The position numbers and the translations under genes were made by a program. A stretch of 64,000 nt of DNA from JAMHWF01 sp035911095 (GTDB lineage: Bacteria > Pseudomonadota > Gammaproteobacteria > Burkholderiales > Burkholderiaceae_C). The stretch covers positions 109,710-173,709 of the forward strand of contig JAMHWF010000071.1 in assembly GCA_035911095.1 (NCBI GenBank), given 5' to 3'. Under the pieces are notes generated by a model. The model saw only the letters and a program-made list of their open reading frames with translations, was not told where the DNA came from and searched no databases. Numbering within the stretch: position 1 is the stretch's first letter; every line of letters begins with the position of its first letter. Below, one piece after another: positions 1 through 9,248 of the stretch.

Positions 1-1
1 C

Positions 2-556
2 GAGTACACGCGCCTGTGCTCGATGAGCGGGCGCTACCGCCCCTTCTGGGAGCTGACGCGCGCCGGCCTGCGCTTTGCGGCGCAGCGCCTGGCGTTGACG
101 CTGACGCCGGCGCTCGAGGACCGGCTGATGAACCAGTACCGCCACCTGAGCGCCTTTCCGGAGGGCGCCGAGGTGCTGCGCGGCCTGCGTGCGCGCGGCG
201 TGCGCGCCGGCCTGCTGAGCAACGGCGACCCCGACATGCTGAGCGTCGCGGTGCGCAGCGCCGGCTTCGTCGACTGGCTCGACCCGTTGCTCTCGGTGCA
301 CGAAACACGGCGCTACAAGACCGACCCGGCCGCCTATGCGCTCGGGCCGAAGGCGCTCGGCCTGCCGGCGGCGCAGATCCTCTTCGTCTCGAGCAACGGC
401 TGGGACGCGATCGGCGCCACCTGGTACGGCTACACCACACTGTGGGTCAATCGCGCCGGGCTGCCGCTCGAGCAGCTGGACACCCCACCCACCCGCACCG
501 CGCGCAGCCTGCGCGGGGTGCTCGATTTCTTCCCCACCGACCCGCCCTCACCATGA
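2..556 (+). CDS. (S)-2-haloacid dehalogenase, HAD superfamily, 5'-truncated
   Basis: The frame is open from the window edge, so the N-terminal part with the nucleophilic Asp motif lies outside; 184 residues are visible. The first residues (EYTRLCSMSGRY) match the family's helix after the nucleophile. The remaining type II haloacid dehalogenase motifs are present: LLSNGDPDML (substrate Ser/Asn), YKTDPAAY (active-site Lys; Thr replaces the more common Pro) and FVSSNGWDAIGATWYG (motif with the second Asp). The family hydrolyses L-2-haloacids to D-2-hydroxyacids through an ester with Asp. The stop overlaps the malate synthase start as ATGA, so the two are probably co-translated, which would link haloacetate to glyoxylate use (inference). 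Substrate is not provable from sequence. Confidence 0.85.
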   Translation, partial: EYTRLCSMSGRYRPFWELTRAGLRFAAQRLALTLTPALEDRLMNQYRHLSAFPEGAEVLRGLRARGVRAGLLSNGDPDMLSVAVRSAGFVDWLDPLLSVHETRRYKTDPAAYALGPKALGLPAAQILFVSSNGWDAIGATWYGYTTLWVNRAGLPLEQLDTPPTRTARSLRGVLDFFPTDPPSP

Positions 557-2733
557 CCCAACGTACCGACGTGCACGGCCTGAAGGTCGCGACCTCCCTC
601 AAGGACTTCATCGACGCGCAAGTCCTGCCCGCCAGCGGCCTCGACGCGGCCGCGTTCTGGGCCGGCTTCGACGCCCTCGTCGCCGACCTCGCGCCGAAGA
701 ACGCCGCGCTGCTGGCCGAGCGCGACCGCCTGCAGTCGGCGCTCGACACCTGGCACGCCGAGAACCCGGGCCCGGTGACGAAGGCCAAGAAGTACCGCGC
801 CTTCCTCGAGAAGCTCGGCTACCTGGTGCCCGACCCGGGCAAGGTGAAGGTGACGACGGCCAACGTCGACGCCGAGCTCGCGCGCCAGGCCGGCCCGCAG
901 CTGGTGGTGCCGATCACCAACGCGCGCTACGCGTTGAACGCCGCCAATGCGCGCTGGGGCTCGCTGTACGACGCGCTCTACGGCACCGACGCGCTGCCCG
1001 AGACCGACGGCGCCGCCAAGGGCCCCGGCTACAACCCGGTGCGCGGCGCCAAGGTGATCGAGTACGCCCGCCACGTGCTCGACCGCACCGTGCCGCTGAA
1101 GAAGGGCTCGCACCTCGACTCGACCGGCTACCGCCTCGAGGCCGGCGCGCTCGTCGTCGCGCTGAAGGACGGCCGCAGCGTCGGCCTGAAGGACCCGAAG
1201 CAGCTCGTCGGCACCCAGGGCGAGGCGGCAGCGCCCTCGTCGGTGCTGTTCGTGCACAACGGGCTGCACCTGGACCTGCGCGTCGACCGCAGCACCCCGA
1301 TCGGTGCCGAGGACCCGGCGGGAGTCGCCGACCTGGTGCTCGAGTCTGCGCTGTCGACGATCCTCGACCTCGAGGACTCGGTGGCCGTGGTCGATGCCGA
1401 CGACAAGGTCCAGGCCTACGGCAACTGGGCCGGCCTGATCGACGGCACGCTGACCGAGGAGGTCGCCAAGGCCGGCGGCAGCATCACGCGCCGGCTGGCG
1501 GCCGACCGCGTCTACACCGCGCCGGGTGGCGGCGAGGTGACGCTGCACGGGCGCTCGCTGCTCTTCGTGCGCAACGTCGGCCACCTGATGACCAACCCGG
1601 CGGTGCTCTGGGGCGCGGACGACAAGGAGATCCCCGAGGGCATCCTCGACGCGGTGGTCACCACCGCGATCGCGATGCGCGACCTGAAGACGCGGCGCAA
1701 CAGCCGCACCGGCAGCATCTACATCGTGAAGCCGAAGATGCACGGCCCGGCCGAGGTGGCCTTCGCCGACGAGCTGTTCGGCCGCGTCGAGCAGCTGCTC
1801 GGCCTGCCGAAGCACACGGTGAAGCTCGGCATCATGGACGAGGAGCGCCGCACCAGCATCAACCTCAAGGCCTGCATCGCCGCCGCGAAGGCGCGCGTGG
1901 CCTTCATCAACACCGGTTTCCTCGACCGCACCGGCGACGAGATGCACACCGCGATGAAGGCCGGCCCGATGCTGCGCAAGGGCGACATGAAGACCAGCGC
2001 CTGGATCTCCGCCTACGAGCGCAACAACGTGCTCGTCGGCCTGGCCTGCGGCCTGCGCGGCAAGGCGCAGATCGGCAAGGGCATGTGGGCCATGCCCGAC
2101 CTGATGGCCGCGATGCTGCAGCAGAAGATCGCCCACCCGAAGGCGGGCGCGAACACCGCCTGGGTACCGAGCCCGACCGCGGCCACGCTGCATGCGCTGC
2201 ACTACCACCAGGTCGACGTCTTCAAGGTGCAGAAGGAACTCGAGAAGACCGACGCCGACGGCGAGCGCGACGCGCTGCTCGCCGGCCTGCTGACGATCCC
2301 CGTCGTCAAGAAGGCGAAGTGGAGCGACGAGGAGAAGCAGCAGGAGCTCGACAACAACGCGCAGGGCATCCTCGGCTACGTGGTGCGCTGGGTCGACCAG
2401 GGCGTCGGCTGCTCGAAGGTGCCCGACATCCACAACGTCGGCCTGATGGAAGACCGCGCGACGCTGCGCATCTCGAGCCAGCACATCGCCAACTGGCTGG
2501 CGCACGGCGTCGTCACGCCCAAGCAGGTGAAGCGCACGCTCCAGCGCATGGCCAAGGTGGTCGACAAGCAGAACGCCGGCGACGCCGTCTACCAGGACAT
2601 GGCCGGGCACTTCGACAGCTCGGCCGCCTACCAGGCCGCGAGCGACCTGGTGTTCAAGGGCGAGGCGCAGCCGAGCGGCTACACCGAGCCGCTGCTGCAC
2701 GCCTGGCGGCTGAAGGTGAAGGCGGCGGCCTGA
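553..2733 (+). CDS. glcB: Malate synthase G
   Basis: Encodes 726 residues, the usual length of monomeric malate synthase G, which condenses glyoxylate with acetyl-CoA to malate in the cytoplasm. Family blocks are clear: FVRNVGHLMTNPAVL, YIVKPKMHGPAEVAFADE, KLGIMDEERRTSINLKACI (catalytic Arg and metal-binding Glu region) and, near the C-terminus, GVGCSKVPDIHNVGLMEDRA, which holds the catalytic-base Asp region. The ATG overlaps the upstream dehalogenase stop by the ATGA arrangement; the longer frame upstream of this ATG has no family similarity. A GC-rich hairpin follows about 28 bases after the stop. Confidence 0.96.
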   Translation: MTQRTDVHGLKVATSLKDFIDAQVLPASGLDAAAFWAGFDALVADLAPKNAALLAERDRLQSALDTWHAENPGPVTKAKKYRAFLEKLGYLVPDPGKVKVTTANVDAELARQAGPQLVVPITNARYALNAANARWGSLYDALYGTDALPETDGAAKGPGYNPVRGAKVIEYARHVLDRTVPLKKGSHLDSTGYRLEAGALVVALKDGRSVGLKDPKQLVGTQGEAAAPSSVLFVHNGLHLDLRVDRSTPIGAEDPAGVADLVLESALSTILDLEDSVAVVDADDKVQAYGNWAGLIDGTLTEEVAKAGGSITRRLAADRVYTAPGGGEVTLHGRSLLFVRNVGHLMTNPAVLWGADDKEIPEGILDAVVTTAIAMRDLKTRRNSRTGSIYIVKPKMHGPAEVAFADELFGRVEQLLGLPKHTVKLGIMDEERRTSINLKACIAAAKARVAFINTGFLDRTGDEMHTAMKAGPMLRKGDMKTSAWISAYERNNVLVGLACGLRGKAQIGKGMWAMPDLMAAMLQQKIAHPKAGANTAWVPSPTAATLHALHYHQVDVFKVQKELEKTDADGERDALLAGLLTIPVVKKAKWSDEEKQQELDNNAQGILGYVVRWVDQGVGCSKVPDIHNVGLMEDRATLRISSQHIANWLAHGVVTPKQVKRTLQRMAKVVDKQNAGDAVYQDMAGHFDSSAAYQAASDLVFKGEAQPSGYTEPLLHAWRLKVKAAA

Positions 2734-2760
2734 GGGCCGCGCCAGCCGGACCGCGAGACC

Positions 2761-2787
2761 CCCGCCCGCCTTCACGGTGCGGGCGGG
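2761..2787 (+). terminator. GC-rich hairpin after glcB
   Basis: A nine-base-pair perfect stem (CCCGCCCGC with GCGGGCGGG, loop 2770-2778) lies just after the malate synthase stop. There is no T-tract, so it is a terminator-like or mRNA-stabilising hairpin rather than a textbook intrinsic terminator. A second hairpin (2849-2868, CCCCCGCC-cgtc-GGTGGGGG with one G-T pair) sits 12 bases before the next start codon. Confidence 0.5.
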
Positions 2788-2880
2788 CGCGTGAGACGCC
2801 CGTGCGGGCCGGCCCGGTCGCGCACGATTCATGCGTCTTGTCGGCCTACCCCCGCCCGTCGGTGGGGGCATTGGCCGAAC

Positions 2881-4233
2881 ATGACCGATCCCCTGCGCCT
2901 CGTCGTCATCGGTGCCGGCTTCGCCGGCACGCAGCTGGTGCGCTCGCTGCTGCCACGCCTGCCGGAACCGGCCTCGCTGACCCTGCTGTCCGACGAGAGC
3001 TACACCACCTTCAATCCGATGCTGCCCGAGGCCGTGGGCGCCTCGGTGTTCCCCGAGCAGGTCGTGGTGCCGGTGCGCGAGATGCTGCGCCCCGGCGGGC
3101 GGCATGACTTCGTCATGGGCGCGGTGACCCAGATCGACCTCGCCGCCCGCCGCCTGTGCTGCCGCACGCTCGCCGGCGACCGCTGGTTCGGCTGGGACCA
3201 CCTCGTGCTGGCGCTGGGCAACCGCGCGCGGCTCGACCTGCTGCCCGGCATGGCCGAGCACAGCCTGCCGCTGAAGACGGTCGGCGACGCGATGCAGATC
3301 CGCAACCAGGTGCTGCGCCGGCTCGCCGCGATCGAGCTCACCGCCGACGCGGCCGAGCGGCGGCGGCTCGGGCACTTCGTCGTCATCGGCGGCGGCTTCT
3401 CGGGCGTCGAGGTGGCCGGCGAACTGGTCGACTGCCTGCGCAGCATCCGGCGCTACTACCCGCGCGTCGCTGCCGACGATCTGCGCGTGAGCGTGCTGCA
3501 CGGCACCGAGCGCCTGCTGCCCGAGCTGTCGCCGCGCCTCGGCGCGGCGGCGCTCGCCTCGTTGCGCGCACGCGGCGTCGACGTGCGCCTTTCGGTGCGC
3601 GCGATCGCCGTCACGGCCGAGGGCGTGCGCCTGGACGGTGGCTCGATGGTCGAGGGGCGCACCGTCGTCAGCACCATCGGCACGGCGCCGAACCCGCTGC
3701 TGCCATCGCTCGGACTGCCGCTGCAGGGCGGGCGCCTGGGTGTCGACGGCAGCTTCTCGGCGCCGGGCCAGTCCGGCCTGTGGGCGCTCGGCGACTGCGC
3801 CGCGGTGCCGAACGCCGAGGACGGCGGGCGGGCCTGCCCGCCGACGGCGCAGTTCGCGGTGCAGCAGGCGCGACAGCTCGCCGACAACCTGCTGGCCGTG
3901 ATCGGCGGCCGCGCGGCGCAGCCCTTCAGCTACCGCTCGCGCGGGATGATGGCCTCGATCGGCCACCGCCGCGGCGTTGCCGAGGTGCTCGGCGTGCCGC
4001 TCACCGGCCTGCCGGCCTGGCTGGTCTGGCGCGCCTACTACCTGTCGCAGATGCCGTCGAACGGGCGGCGCCTGCGCATCTTCCTCGAGTGGACCTGGGG
4101 CATGTTCCGGCCCCCCGACATCACGCACCTGCGCTTCACGCGCAGCGCCGACCTCCTCGCCGACGAGCGCCGGCGCGGTGCCGAGGTGCTCGCCGCCGGG
4201 CGGCGGCAGGCCGAGGAGCTGACCGCCAGCTGA
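2881..4233 (+). CDS. NADH dehydrogenase-like FAD/NAD(P)-disulfide oxidoreductase (NDH-2 type)
   Basis: Encodes 450 residues with two Rossmann motifs: the FAD site VVIGAGFAGTQ at about residues 8-18 and the NADH site VVIGGGFSGVEVAGEL at about residues 165-180, plus the FAD-binding ALGDCAAVP motif. The C-terminal part, with the Trp/Tyr-rich stretch PAWLVWRAYYLSQMPS, is the membrane-associating end seen in type II NADH dehydrogenases, which pass electrons from NADH to quinone without pumping protons. Sulfide:quinone reductase and related flavoproteins share the fold, but the sequence after the second Rossmann motif fits NDH-2 better. ATG 2881 is chosen because the FAD motif follows it directly; the Shine-Dalgarno is weak and a hairpin lies just upstream. 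Confidence 0.85.
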   Translation: MTDPLRLVVIGAGFAGTQLVRSLLPRLPEPASLTLLSDESYTTFNPMLPEAVGASVFPEQVVVPVREMLRPGGRHDFVMGAVTQIDLAARRLCCRTLAGDRWFGWDHLVLALGNRARLDLLPGMAEHSLPLKTVGDAMQIRNQVLRRLAAIELTADAAERRRLGHFVVIGGGFSGVEVAGELVDCLRSIRRYYPRVAADDLRVSVLHGTERLLPELSPRLGAAALASLRARGVDVRLSVRAIAVTAEGVRLDGGSMVEGRTVVSTIGTAPNPLLPSLGLPLQGGRLGVDGSFSAPGQSGLWALGDCAAVPNAEDGGRACPPTAQFAVQQARQLADNLLAVIGGRAAQPFSYRSRGMMASIGHRRGVAEVLGVPLTGLPAWLVWRAYYLSQMPSNGRRLRIFLEWTWGMFRPPDITHLRFTRSADLLADERRRGAEVLAAGRRQAEELTAS

Positions 4234-4451
4234 GCGGCGCGGGCGCGGGCGCGGGCGCGGGCACGCGCTGCCCACGTGCCGCCTCGCACGCCGGTCCGCC
4301 TACGCACCGGCCTGCGGTCGATCGGCTCCTCGATTGCCCTGCCACCGGCTGGTGGCGAAGGGCGGCACAATGCGCGCCCGCCGGTCGGCTGCGGCCGACC
4401 CGGGCCGGCGCCCCGCCGGTCGCACAGGCCGCCTACGCTCCTCGACCCCCG

Positions 4452-5960
4452 GTGACCGATCCGAACGCGCCCCCAGCTGCTGCCACTGCCATGGGCGACC
4501 CGGGGGCCGGCCCGCCGGCGCGCGGCGGGCGCGAGCGCTGGTGGGGGCTGCTGACCGTGATGGTCGGCACGATGGCCTCGATCATGTCGTCGACGATCGT
4601 CAACGTCGCGGTGCCCGACATGAGCCGCGTGTTCACGCTCGGCCAGGAACGCGCGCAGTGGATGTCGGCCGGCTTCATGGCCGCGATGACGGTCTCGATG
4701 CTGACCACGCCCTGGCTGCTGGCGCGTCTCGGCTACCGGCGCACCTACATCGGCGCGACCGTGCTGCTGATGGTCGGCGGCCTCGGCGGCGGCCTCGGCT
4801 GGCACTACGAGTGGGTGATGGCGATGCGCGTCGCCGAGGGCCTGGCCGCCGGCGTCATGCAGCCGATCCCGGCCATCATCATCATGCGGGCCTTCGCGCC
4901 GCACGAGCAGGGGCGGGCGATGGGCATCTTCGGCTTCGGCGTGGTGCTCGCACCGGCGGTCGGGCCGAGCATCGGCGGCGTGCTGGTCGAGTGGTTCGGC
5001 TGGCGCTCGATCTTCTTCGTCGTCGTGCCCTTGTGTCTCGTCGCGCTCTGGCTGGCGCGGCGCCACCTGCCCGTCTTCGCGCCGGGCGGCGTGCCGGCCG
5101 GGCGCGGCGACCTGCGCTTCGACCTGCGCGGCTTCGCCCTCGTCGGGGTGACGATCCTCGCCCTGCTCAACGGCATGGTGCAGTTGCACCATGCCGCGCC
5201 GGGCCAGCTGCCCTGGCTGGGGCTCGGGCTGATGCTGTTCGCCGCCGTCACGGCGCTGTGGTTCGTGCACGCGCAGCGGCACACCGCGCAGCCGCTGATG
5301 GACCTCACGCTGTTCGGCAACCGCCGCTTCGCGATGGGCGCCTGGGTGGCATTCATCTACGGCATGGCGCTGTTCGGCTCGACCTATCTGGTGCCGGTGT
5401 TCATGCAGGTCGCGCTGCACCTGCCGCCGTCGCAGGCCGGCGCGGTGCTGCTGCCGGCCGGGATCGTGCTGGCGCTGACGATCCCGCTCGTCGGCCGCCT
5501 CGCCGACAGCCTGCCGCTGCACCGACTGGTCCTGGCCGGCGTGCTGCTGATGGCGCTGTCGTTCGCGCTGATGCTCGGCGTGAGCATCGGCACCGGGCTG
5601 GCTTGGATCGCGCTGTGGGCGATCGTGGGGCGCATCGGCCTGGGCTTCGTGCTGCCGTCGCTCAACCTGGCGGCGATGCGCGGGCTCGAGAAGGCGCAGA
5701 TCACCCAGGGCTCGAGCACGATCAACTTCATCCGCCAGCTCGGTGGCGCCGTCGGCGTGAGCCTGATCGGCATCGTGCTCGAATGGCGCCTCACGGTGCA
5801 TGGCGCCGCGCTGGCGGCGGGCGGTGCGCCCGAAGGCCAGCTGCGGGCCTTCCATGAGGCATTCGCGCTGCTCGCGCTCGTGACCTTCGCGGCAAGCTTC
5901 GCCGCCTGGCGCATGAAGGCGCCACCCGAGGCGCCGGCGCGCGCGGCGCCGCGCCCTTGA
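4452..5960 (+). CDS. MFS transporter, DHA2 (EmrB/QacA-like) multidrug efflux family
   Basis: An integral membrane protein of about 500 residues. The first helices and the loop (WWGLLTVMVGTMASIMSSTIVNVAVPDM, split here as TM1 and the VNVAVPDM motif C-like turn) and the later WRSIFFVVVPL segment are characteristic of 14-TM DHA2 proton antiporters that export drugs. The start is a choice: GTG 4452 gives the N-terminus MTDPNAPPAAATA, and ATG 4491 gives MGDPGAG; neither has a good ribosome site. No membrane-fusion partner is adjacent, so it may act alone or with a distant EmrA. The gene converges on the CBS-domain gene with a 5-base gap. Confidence 0.87.
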   Translation: MTDPNAPPAAATAMGDPGAGPPARGGRERWWGLLTVMVGTMASIMSSTIVNVAVPDMSRVFTLGQERAQWMSAGFMAAMTVSMLTTPWLLARLGYRRTYIGATVLLMVGGLGGGLGWHYEWVMAMRVAEGLAAGVMQPIPAIIIMRAFAPHEQGRAMGIFGFGVVLAPAVGPSIGGVLVEWFGWRSIFFVVVPLCLVALWLARRHLPVFAPGGVPAGRGDLRFDLRGFALVGVTILALLNGMVQLHHAAPGQLPWLGLGLMLFAAVTALWFVHAQRHTAQPLMDLTLFGNRRFAMGAWVAFIYGMALFGSTYLVPVFMQVALHLPPSQAGAVLLPAGIVLALTIPLVGRLADSLPLHRLVLAGVLLMALSFALMLGVSIGTGLAWIALWAIVGRIGLGFVLPSLNLAAMRGLEKAQITQGSSTINFIRQLGGAVGVSLIGIVLEWRLTVHGAALAAGGAPEGQLRAFHEAFALLALVTFAASFAAWRMKAPPEAPARAAPRP

Positions 5961-5965
5961 GTCGC

Positions 5966-6550
5966 TCAGGCGTGCGACAGCGCGGCCGCCAGCTCCGAGA
6001 AGTTGCGCGAGCGCAGTTCCTCGTCGATCGACTGGCCGAGTGCGCGTTCGGCGCGGTTCGCCGAGAACACCCCGCGCAGCATCAGCTGGCCGTTGGCATC
6101 CGCCTCGGTGACCAGCAGGTAGCGCCGCCCGGTCGCGCGAAAGGTCGCGAGCACATCGCCGACGCGCGCCCGCGAAAGCGCGTGAGCGTCGATCGCCGGC
6201 CACTGGCCGAGCGGCGTCATCACGTCGGCCACGGTGAGCTCGCCATGTGGCTGGCTGCGGACACTGGCCGCCAGCATCGGCCGCTCGCCATGCAGATCGG
6301 CGGCGGTGACGAGGCCGACCGTCCGCTGCTGAGGGTCGGTGACGAAGGCCATGCGGGTTCCGGCCAGCTGCATCAGGCGCAGCGCCGGTGCCAGCGGTTC
6401 GACAGCAGGCACGACAACGCTGGGGGCGACGCGCAGGTCGGTGAAGATCGACGTGGCCGGGTCGTCGGCCTCGACATGCGGCTCGCCATCGATCGGCGCC
6501 AGGGAGGCCACGCGCAGCGGAGCGACGGCCAGCGGGGCGAAGTGCGGCAT
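5966..6550 (-). CDS. CBS-domain protein
   Basis: Encodes 194 residues with a tandem pair of CBS domains. The first runs roughly from residue 40 to 90 (TSIFTDLRVAPSVVVPAVEPL ... AFVTDPQQRTVGLVTAADL), the second from about 105 to 165 (VADVMTPLGQWPAIDAHAL ... RRYLLVTEADANGQLMLRGVFS). CBS pairs bind adenine nucleotides and regulate attached or partner proteins; here there is no other domain, so the partner is unknown. It is followed on the same strand, 153 bases upstream of its start, by the dodecin gene. Confidence 0.8.
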   Translation of the reverse strand: MPHFAPLAVAPLRVASLAPIDGEPHVEADDPATSIFTDLRVAPSVVVPAVEPLAPALRLMQLAGTRMAFVTDPQQRTVGLVTAADLHGERPMLAASVRSQPHGELTVADVMTPLGQWPAIDAHALSRARVGDVLATFRATGRRYLLVTEADANGQLMLRGVFSANRAERALGQSIDEELRSRNFSELAAALSHA

Positions 6551-6703
6551 CTGGAATCCTGTTCAGCACGTAGGCCTGCCAGAGGCCCGTTGCAAGGGCG
6601 GCGTGGCGTGCCACGCGCCGCCCCGACGGTGTACTGCGTCGCGCCGCAGCTCGCAACCAGCGGTGCGAAAGGTCGCGACCTCGCGCCGGTGTTCAGCCTC
6701 TCT

Positions 6704-6925
6704 TCAGCCTCCGTCGGACGGCTCGAGGCGGAACCCGGCCTTCAAGGTCACCTGGAAGTGCTGGATCTTGCCGTCGGCGACATGCCCGCGGGTCTCGATG
6801 ACCTGGAACCAGTCGAGGTGACGCAACGTCTTGGCGGCGGTGGCGATCGCGTTGCGGATCGCTTCGTCGGTGCTGTTCGTCGACGAGCCGACCAGCTCGA
6901 CCATCTTGTAGACATGTTCGCTCAT
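6704..6925 (-). CDS. Dodecin family flavin-binding protein
   Basis: A 73-residue protein with the dodecin pattern: HVYKMVELVGSS at the start, ATAAKTLRHLDWFQVIETRG in the middle (with the Trp that stacks on flavin) and a C-terminal strand IQHFQVTLKAGFRLE. Bacterial dodecins form dodecameric shells that store riboflavin or FMN and protect against its photochemistry. It lies divergent from a flavoprotein of the geranylgeranyl reductase family; a functional link is only suggestive. Confidence 0.93.
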   Translation of the reverse strand: MSEHVYKMVELVGSSTNSTDEAIRNAIATAAKTLRHLDWFQVIETRGHVADGKIQHFQVTLKAGFRLEPSDGG

Positions 6926-7065
6926 GGCAATCTCCGGTGGCGCGCCGGCTGGCGCCGGGCCAGCCTACACCCCAAGGCGGGCACAGCCCAGCGGGTATTC
7001 TTGACCTTCGCTGGCGCATGGCCACCGGGTCGGCGCTGTGCGTGGGCCCGGCGCCCTTCCACCTC

Positions 7066-8346
7066 ATGACCGATTCCACCGACCTTCTCGCCCAGGGCCT
7101 GCCCGCCCGTGCCGGGCTGCCGACGCGCTGCGAGGTGCTCGTCGTCGGCGCCGGCCCGGCCGGCAGCGCCTGCGCCCGCTCGCTCGCCCGCCAGGGCGTC
7201 GACGTGGTGCTCGCAGACCAGCATGTCTTCCCGCGCGACAAGGTCTGCGGCGACGCGCTGATCCCCGACGCCCACGCGGCGCTGCGGCGCCTCGGCCTGC
7301 TCGACGCGGTGCTCGCGAAGGCGCAGCCGGCGACCCATGTCGGCTGTGTCGGCCCGTCGGGCGGCCGGGTCGACGTGCCGGGCACGCTCGCGGTGCTGCC
7401 GCGGCGCGAACTCGACGCGCTGCTGTGCAGTGCCGCCCTCGAGGCCGGCGCGCGGCCGCTGATGCCCGCGCGCTTCGAGGGTGCCGTGGAGGACGACGGC
7501 CGCGTGGTCGGCGCGCGTCTGCGCGCCGGTGAGCAGGTCCATGAGCTGCGTGCCCGCTGGGTCGTGCTGGCGACCGGTGCGGTGCCACACGCGCTGATCG
7601 CCACCGGCATGTGCGAGCGCCGGGTGCCGAGCGGCGTGGCGCTGCGCGGCTACGTGCGCAACCCGGCGCTGGCCGGGCGCCTGAAGGCGCTGGACGTCGT
7701 CTGGCACCAGCGGCTGCGCCCGGGCTACGGCTGGATCTTTCCCTGCCGCGACGGCGTGTTCAACATCGGCGTGGGCATCGCGCACAGCCACAGCCAGTTG
7801 CGCGACGGGCGGCTCGGCATGAAGGACGCCAACCTGCGCCGCGTCTTCAACGACTTCGCCGAGGTCTACGAGCCCGCGCGCGAGCTGCTCGAGGGCGGCA
7901 CCTGGCTCGGCGAGCCGGGCCAGGCGCTGAAAGGTGCGCCGCTGCGCTGCACGCTGGAAGGCGCGCGCTTCTCGCGGCCCGGCCTCGTCGTCACCGGCGA
8001 GGCGGCCGGCAGCACCTACTCGTTCACCGGCGAGGGCATCGGCAAGGCGATGGAAACCGGCTTGCTCGCTGCCGAGGTGCTCGCAGCCGGCTGCCGCCAG
8101 CCCGGGTGCGACGAAGCGCAGGTGCGCGCCGAGTACGAGGCCGGGCTCGCCCGGCTCAAGCCGCGCTTCGACCTCTACGAGCGCGCCAACCGCATCAACC
8201 GGTTCCCCTGGCTCGCCGACCTGGTGATCTGGCGCGGGCGCCGCAGCGCGCGCGTGCTGAAGCGGATGGCCGGCGTGCTCGAGGAGACGAGCAACCCCGG
8301 CAACCTGGTCAGCTGGCGCGGCCTGCCGCGGCTGTTCCTCGAGTAG
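7066..8346 (+). CDS. FAD-dependent oxidoreductase, geranylgeranyl reductase family
   Basis: Encodes 426 residues. The N-terminal FAD site reads VLVVGAGPAGSACARSLARQ, followed by the family marker PRDKVCGDALIP. A second FAD motif, GEAAGSTYSFTGEGIGKAMETG, is near residue 310. This family reduces isoprenoid double bonds in chlorophyll, quinone or lipid chains, but it also includes halogenase- and monooxygenase-like members, so the substrate is open. ATG 7066 places the Rossmann strand about 25 residues in; an upstream in-frame ATG at 7018 would add 16 residues without similarity. The amidotransferase gene follows after 17 bases, probably in the same transcript. Confidence 0.85.
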   Translation: MTDSTDLLAQGLPARAGLPTRCEVLVVGAGPAGSACARSLARQGVDVVLADQHVFPRDKVCGDALIPDAHAALRRLGLLDAVLAKAQPATHVGCVGPSGGRVDVPGTLAVLPRRELDALLCSAALEAGARPLMPARFEGAVEDDGRVVGARLRAGEQVHELRARWVVLATGAVPHALIATGMCERRVPSGVALRGYVRNPALAGRLKALDVVWHQRLRPGYGWIFPCRDGVFNIGVGIAHSHSQLRDGRLGMKDANLRRVFNDFAEVYEPARELLEGGTWLGEPGQALKGAPLRCTLEGARFSRPGLVVTGEAAGSTYSFTGEGIGKAMETGLLAAEVLAAGCRQPGCDEAQVRAEYEAGLARLKPRFDLYERANRINRFPWLADLVIWRGRRSARVLKRMAGVLEETSNPGNLVSWRGLPRLFLE

Positions 8347-8363
8347 CCCGCGGGGCCTGCGCG

Positions 8364-9128
8364 ATGTGCCAGCTGCTCGGCATGAATGCCAACACGGCGA
8401 CCGACATCGTCTTCTCGTTCACCGGCTTCTCGACCCGCGCGGAGGAACACAAGGACGGCTTCGGCGTTGCCTTCTTCGAGGGTCGCGGCGCGCGTGCCTT
8501 CGTCGACGCGCAGAGCGCGCGCGTCTCGCCGGTGGCGCAGATGATCCGCAGCTACCCGATCCGCAGCGACAACGTCGTCGCCCACATCCGCAAGGCCACG
8601 CAGGGGCGCGTCGCGCTCGAGAACACGCACCCGTTCGTGCGCGAGCTCTGGGGGCGCTACTGGGTGTTCGCGCACAACGGCGACCTCCAGGGCTTCTCGC
8701 CCCGCCTGCACGGCGCCTTCCACCCGGTGGGCGAGACCGACAGCGAACGCGCCTTCTGCTGGCTGATGCAGGAGCTGTCGAAGGCGCACGCCAGCATGCC
8801 TTCGATCGACGAGCTGACGCGCACGCTCGGCGAGCTGGTGCCGCAGCCGGCGCGCCACGGCAGCTTCAACTTCATGCTGAGCCAGGGCGAGGCGTTGTGG
8901 GCGCATTGCTCGACCCACCTGCACTATCTGGTGCGCCAGCACCCGTTCCGGGTCGCGGCGCTGGCCGACGAGGAGCTGTCGATCGACTTCGCCGCCGTGA
9001 CGACGCCGCAGGACCGCGTCGCGGTCGTCGTCACCGAGCCGTTGACGCGGGACGAGCCCTGGACCGCACTCGCGCCCGGCCAGCTCTGCGTCTTCGTCGA
9101 CGGCAGGCCGCACGGGGAGGGGCGTTGA
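8364..9128 (+). CDS. Class II glutamine amidotransferase (YafJ-like)
   Basis: Encodes 254 residues starting MCQLLGMNAN: Cys2 becomes the N-terminal nucleophile after Met removal, as in Ntn-hydrolase amidotransferases. Further landmarks are EEHKDGFGVAFFEG, VVAHIRKATQGRV and FAHNGDLQGF, which form the glutaminase pocket. Only the glutaminase domain is present, which matches the YafJ group whose acceptor substrate is unknown. Its position 17 bases behind the reductase gene suggests one operon. Confidence 0.88.
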   Translation: MCQLLGMNANTATDIVFSFTGFSTRAEEHKDGFGVAFFEGRGARAFVDAQSARVSPVAQMIRSYPIRSDNVVAHIRKATQGRVALENTHPFVRELWGRYWVFAHNGDLQGFSPRLHGAFHPVGETDSERAFCWLMQELSKAHASMPSIDELTRTLGELVPQPARHGSFNFMLSQGEALWAHCSTHLHYLVRQHPFRVAALADEELSIDFAAVTTPQDRVAVVVTEPLTRDEPWTALAPGQLCVFVDGRPHGEGR

Positions 9129-9221
9129 GACCTCCGCAGGTCCCGCTGCGAGCTCACCCTCGGCGAGCGTGGTGCGCGCGGGCTGCCGGGGGCGATGGCG
9201 ACGCCCTGACCGTCGTCGGCT

Positions 9222-9243
9222 GGGTGGGCCGGGCGGCCCGCCC
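9222..9243 (-). terminator. Terminator-like hairpin between convergent genes
   Basis: A nine-pair stem (GGGTGGGCC with GGCCCGCCC, loop GGGC, one wobble or mismatch) lies 6 bases past the porin stop and 94 bases past the amidotransferase stop. It could serve both convergent genes; no T-tract is visible. Confidence 0.5.
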
Positions 9244-9248
9244 CCAGG

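Noticed and set aside
4238..4263. Short GGGCGC hexamer run after the NADH dehydrogenase gene
   Set aside because: Only about four units, within the range expected from base composition; no likely function.
430..4275. A 1,281-codon minus-strand frame across glcB and the NADH dehydrogenase gene
   Set aside because: Low-complexity His/Arg/Gln-rich product over two clear plus-strand genes; long antisense frames are expected at this GC content.
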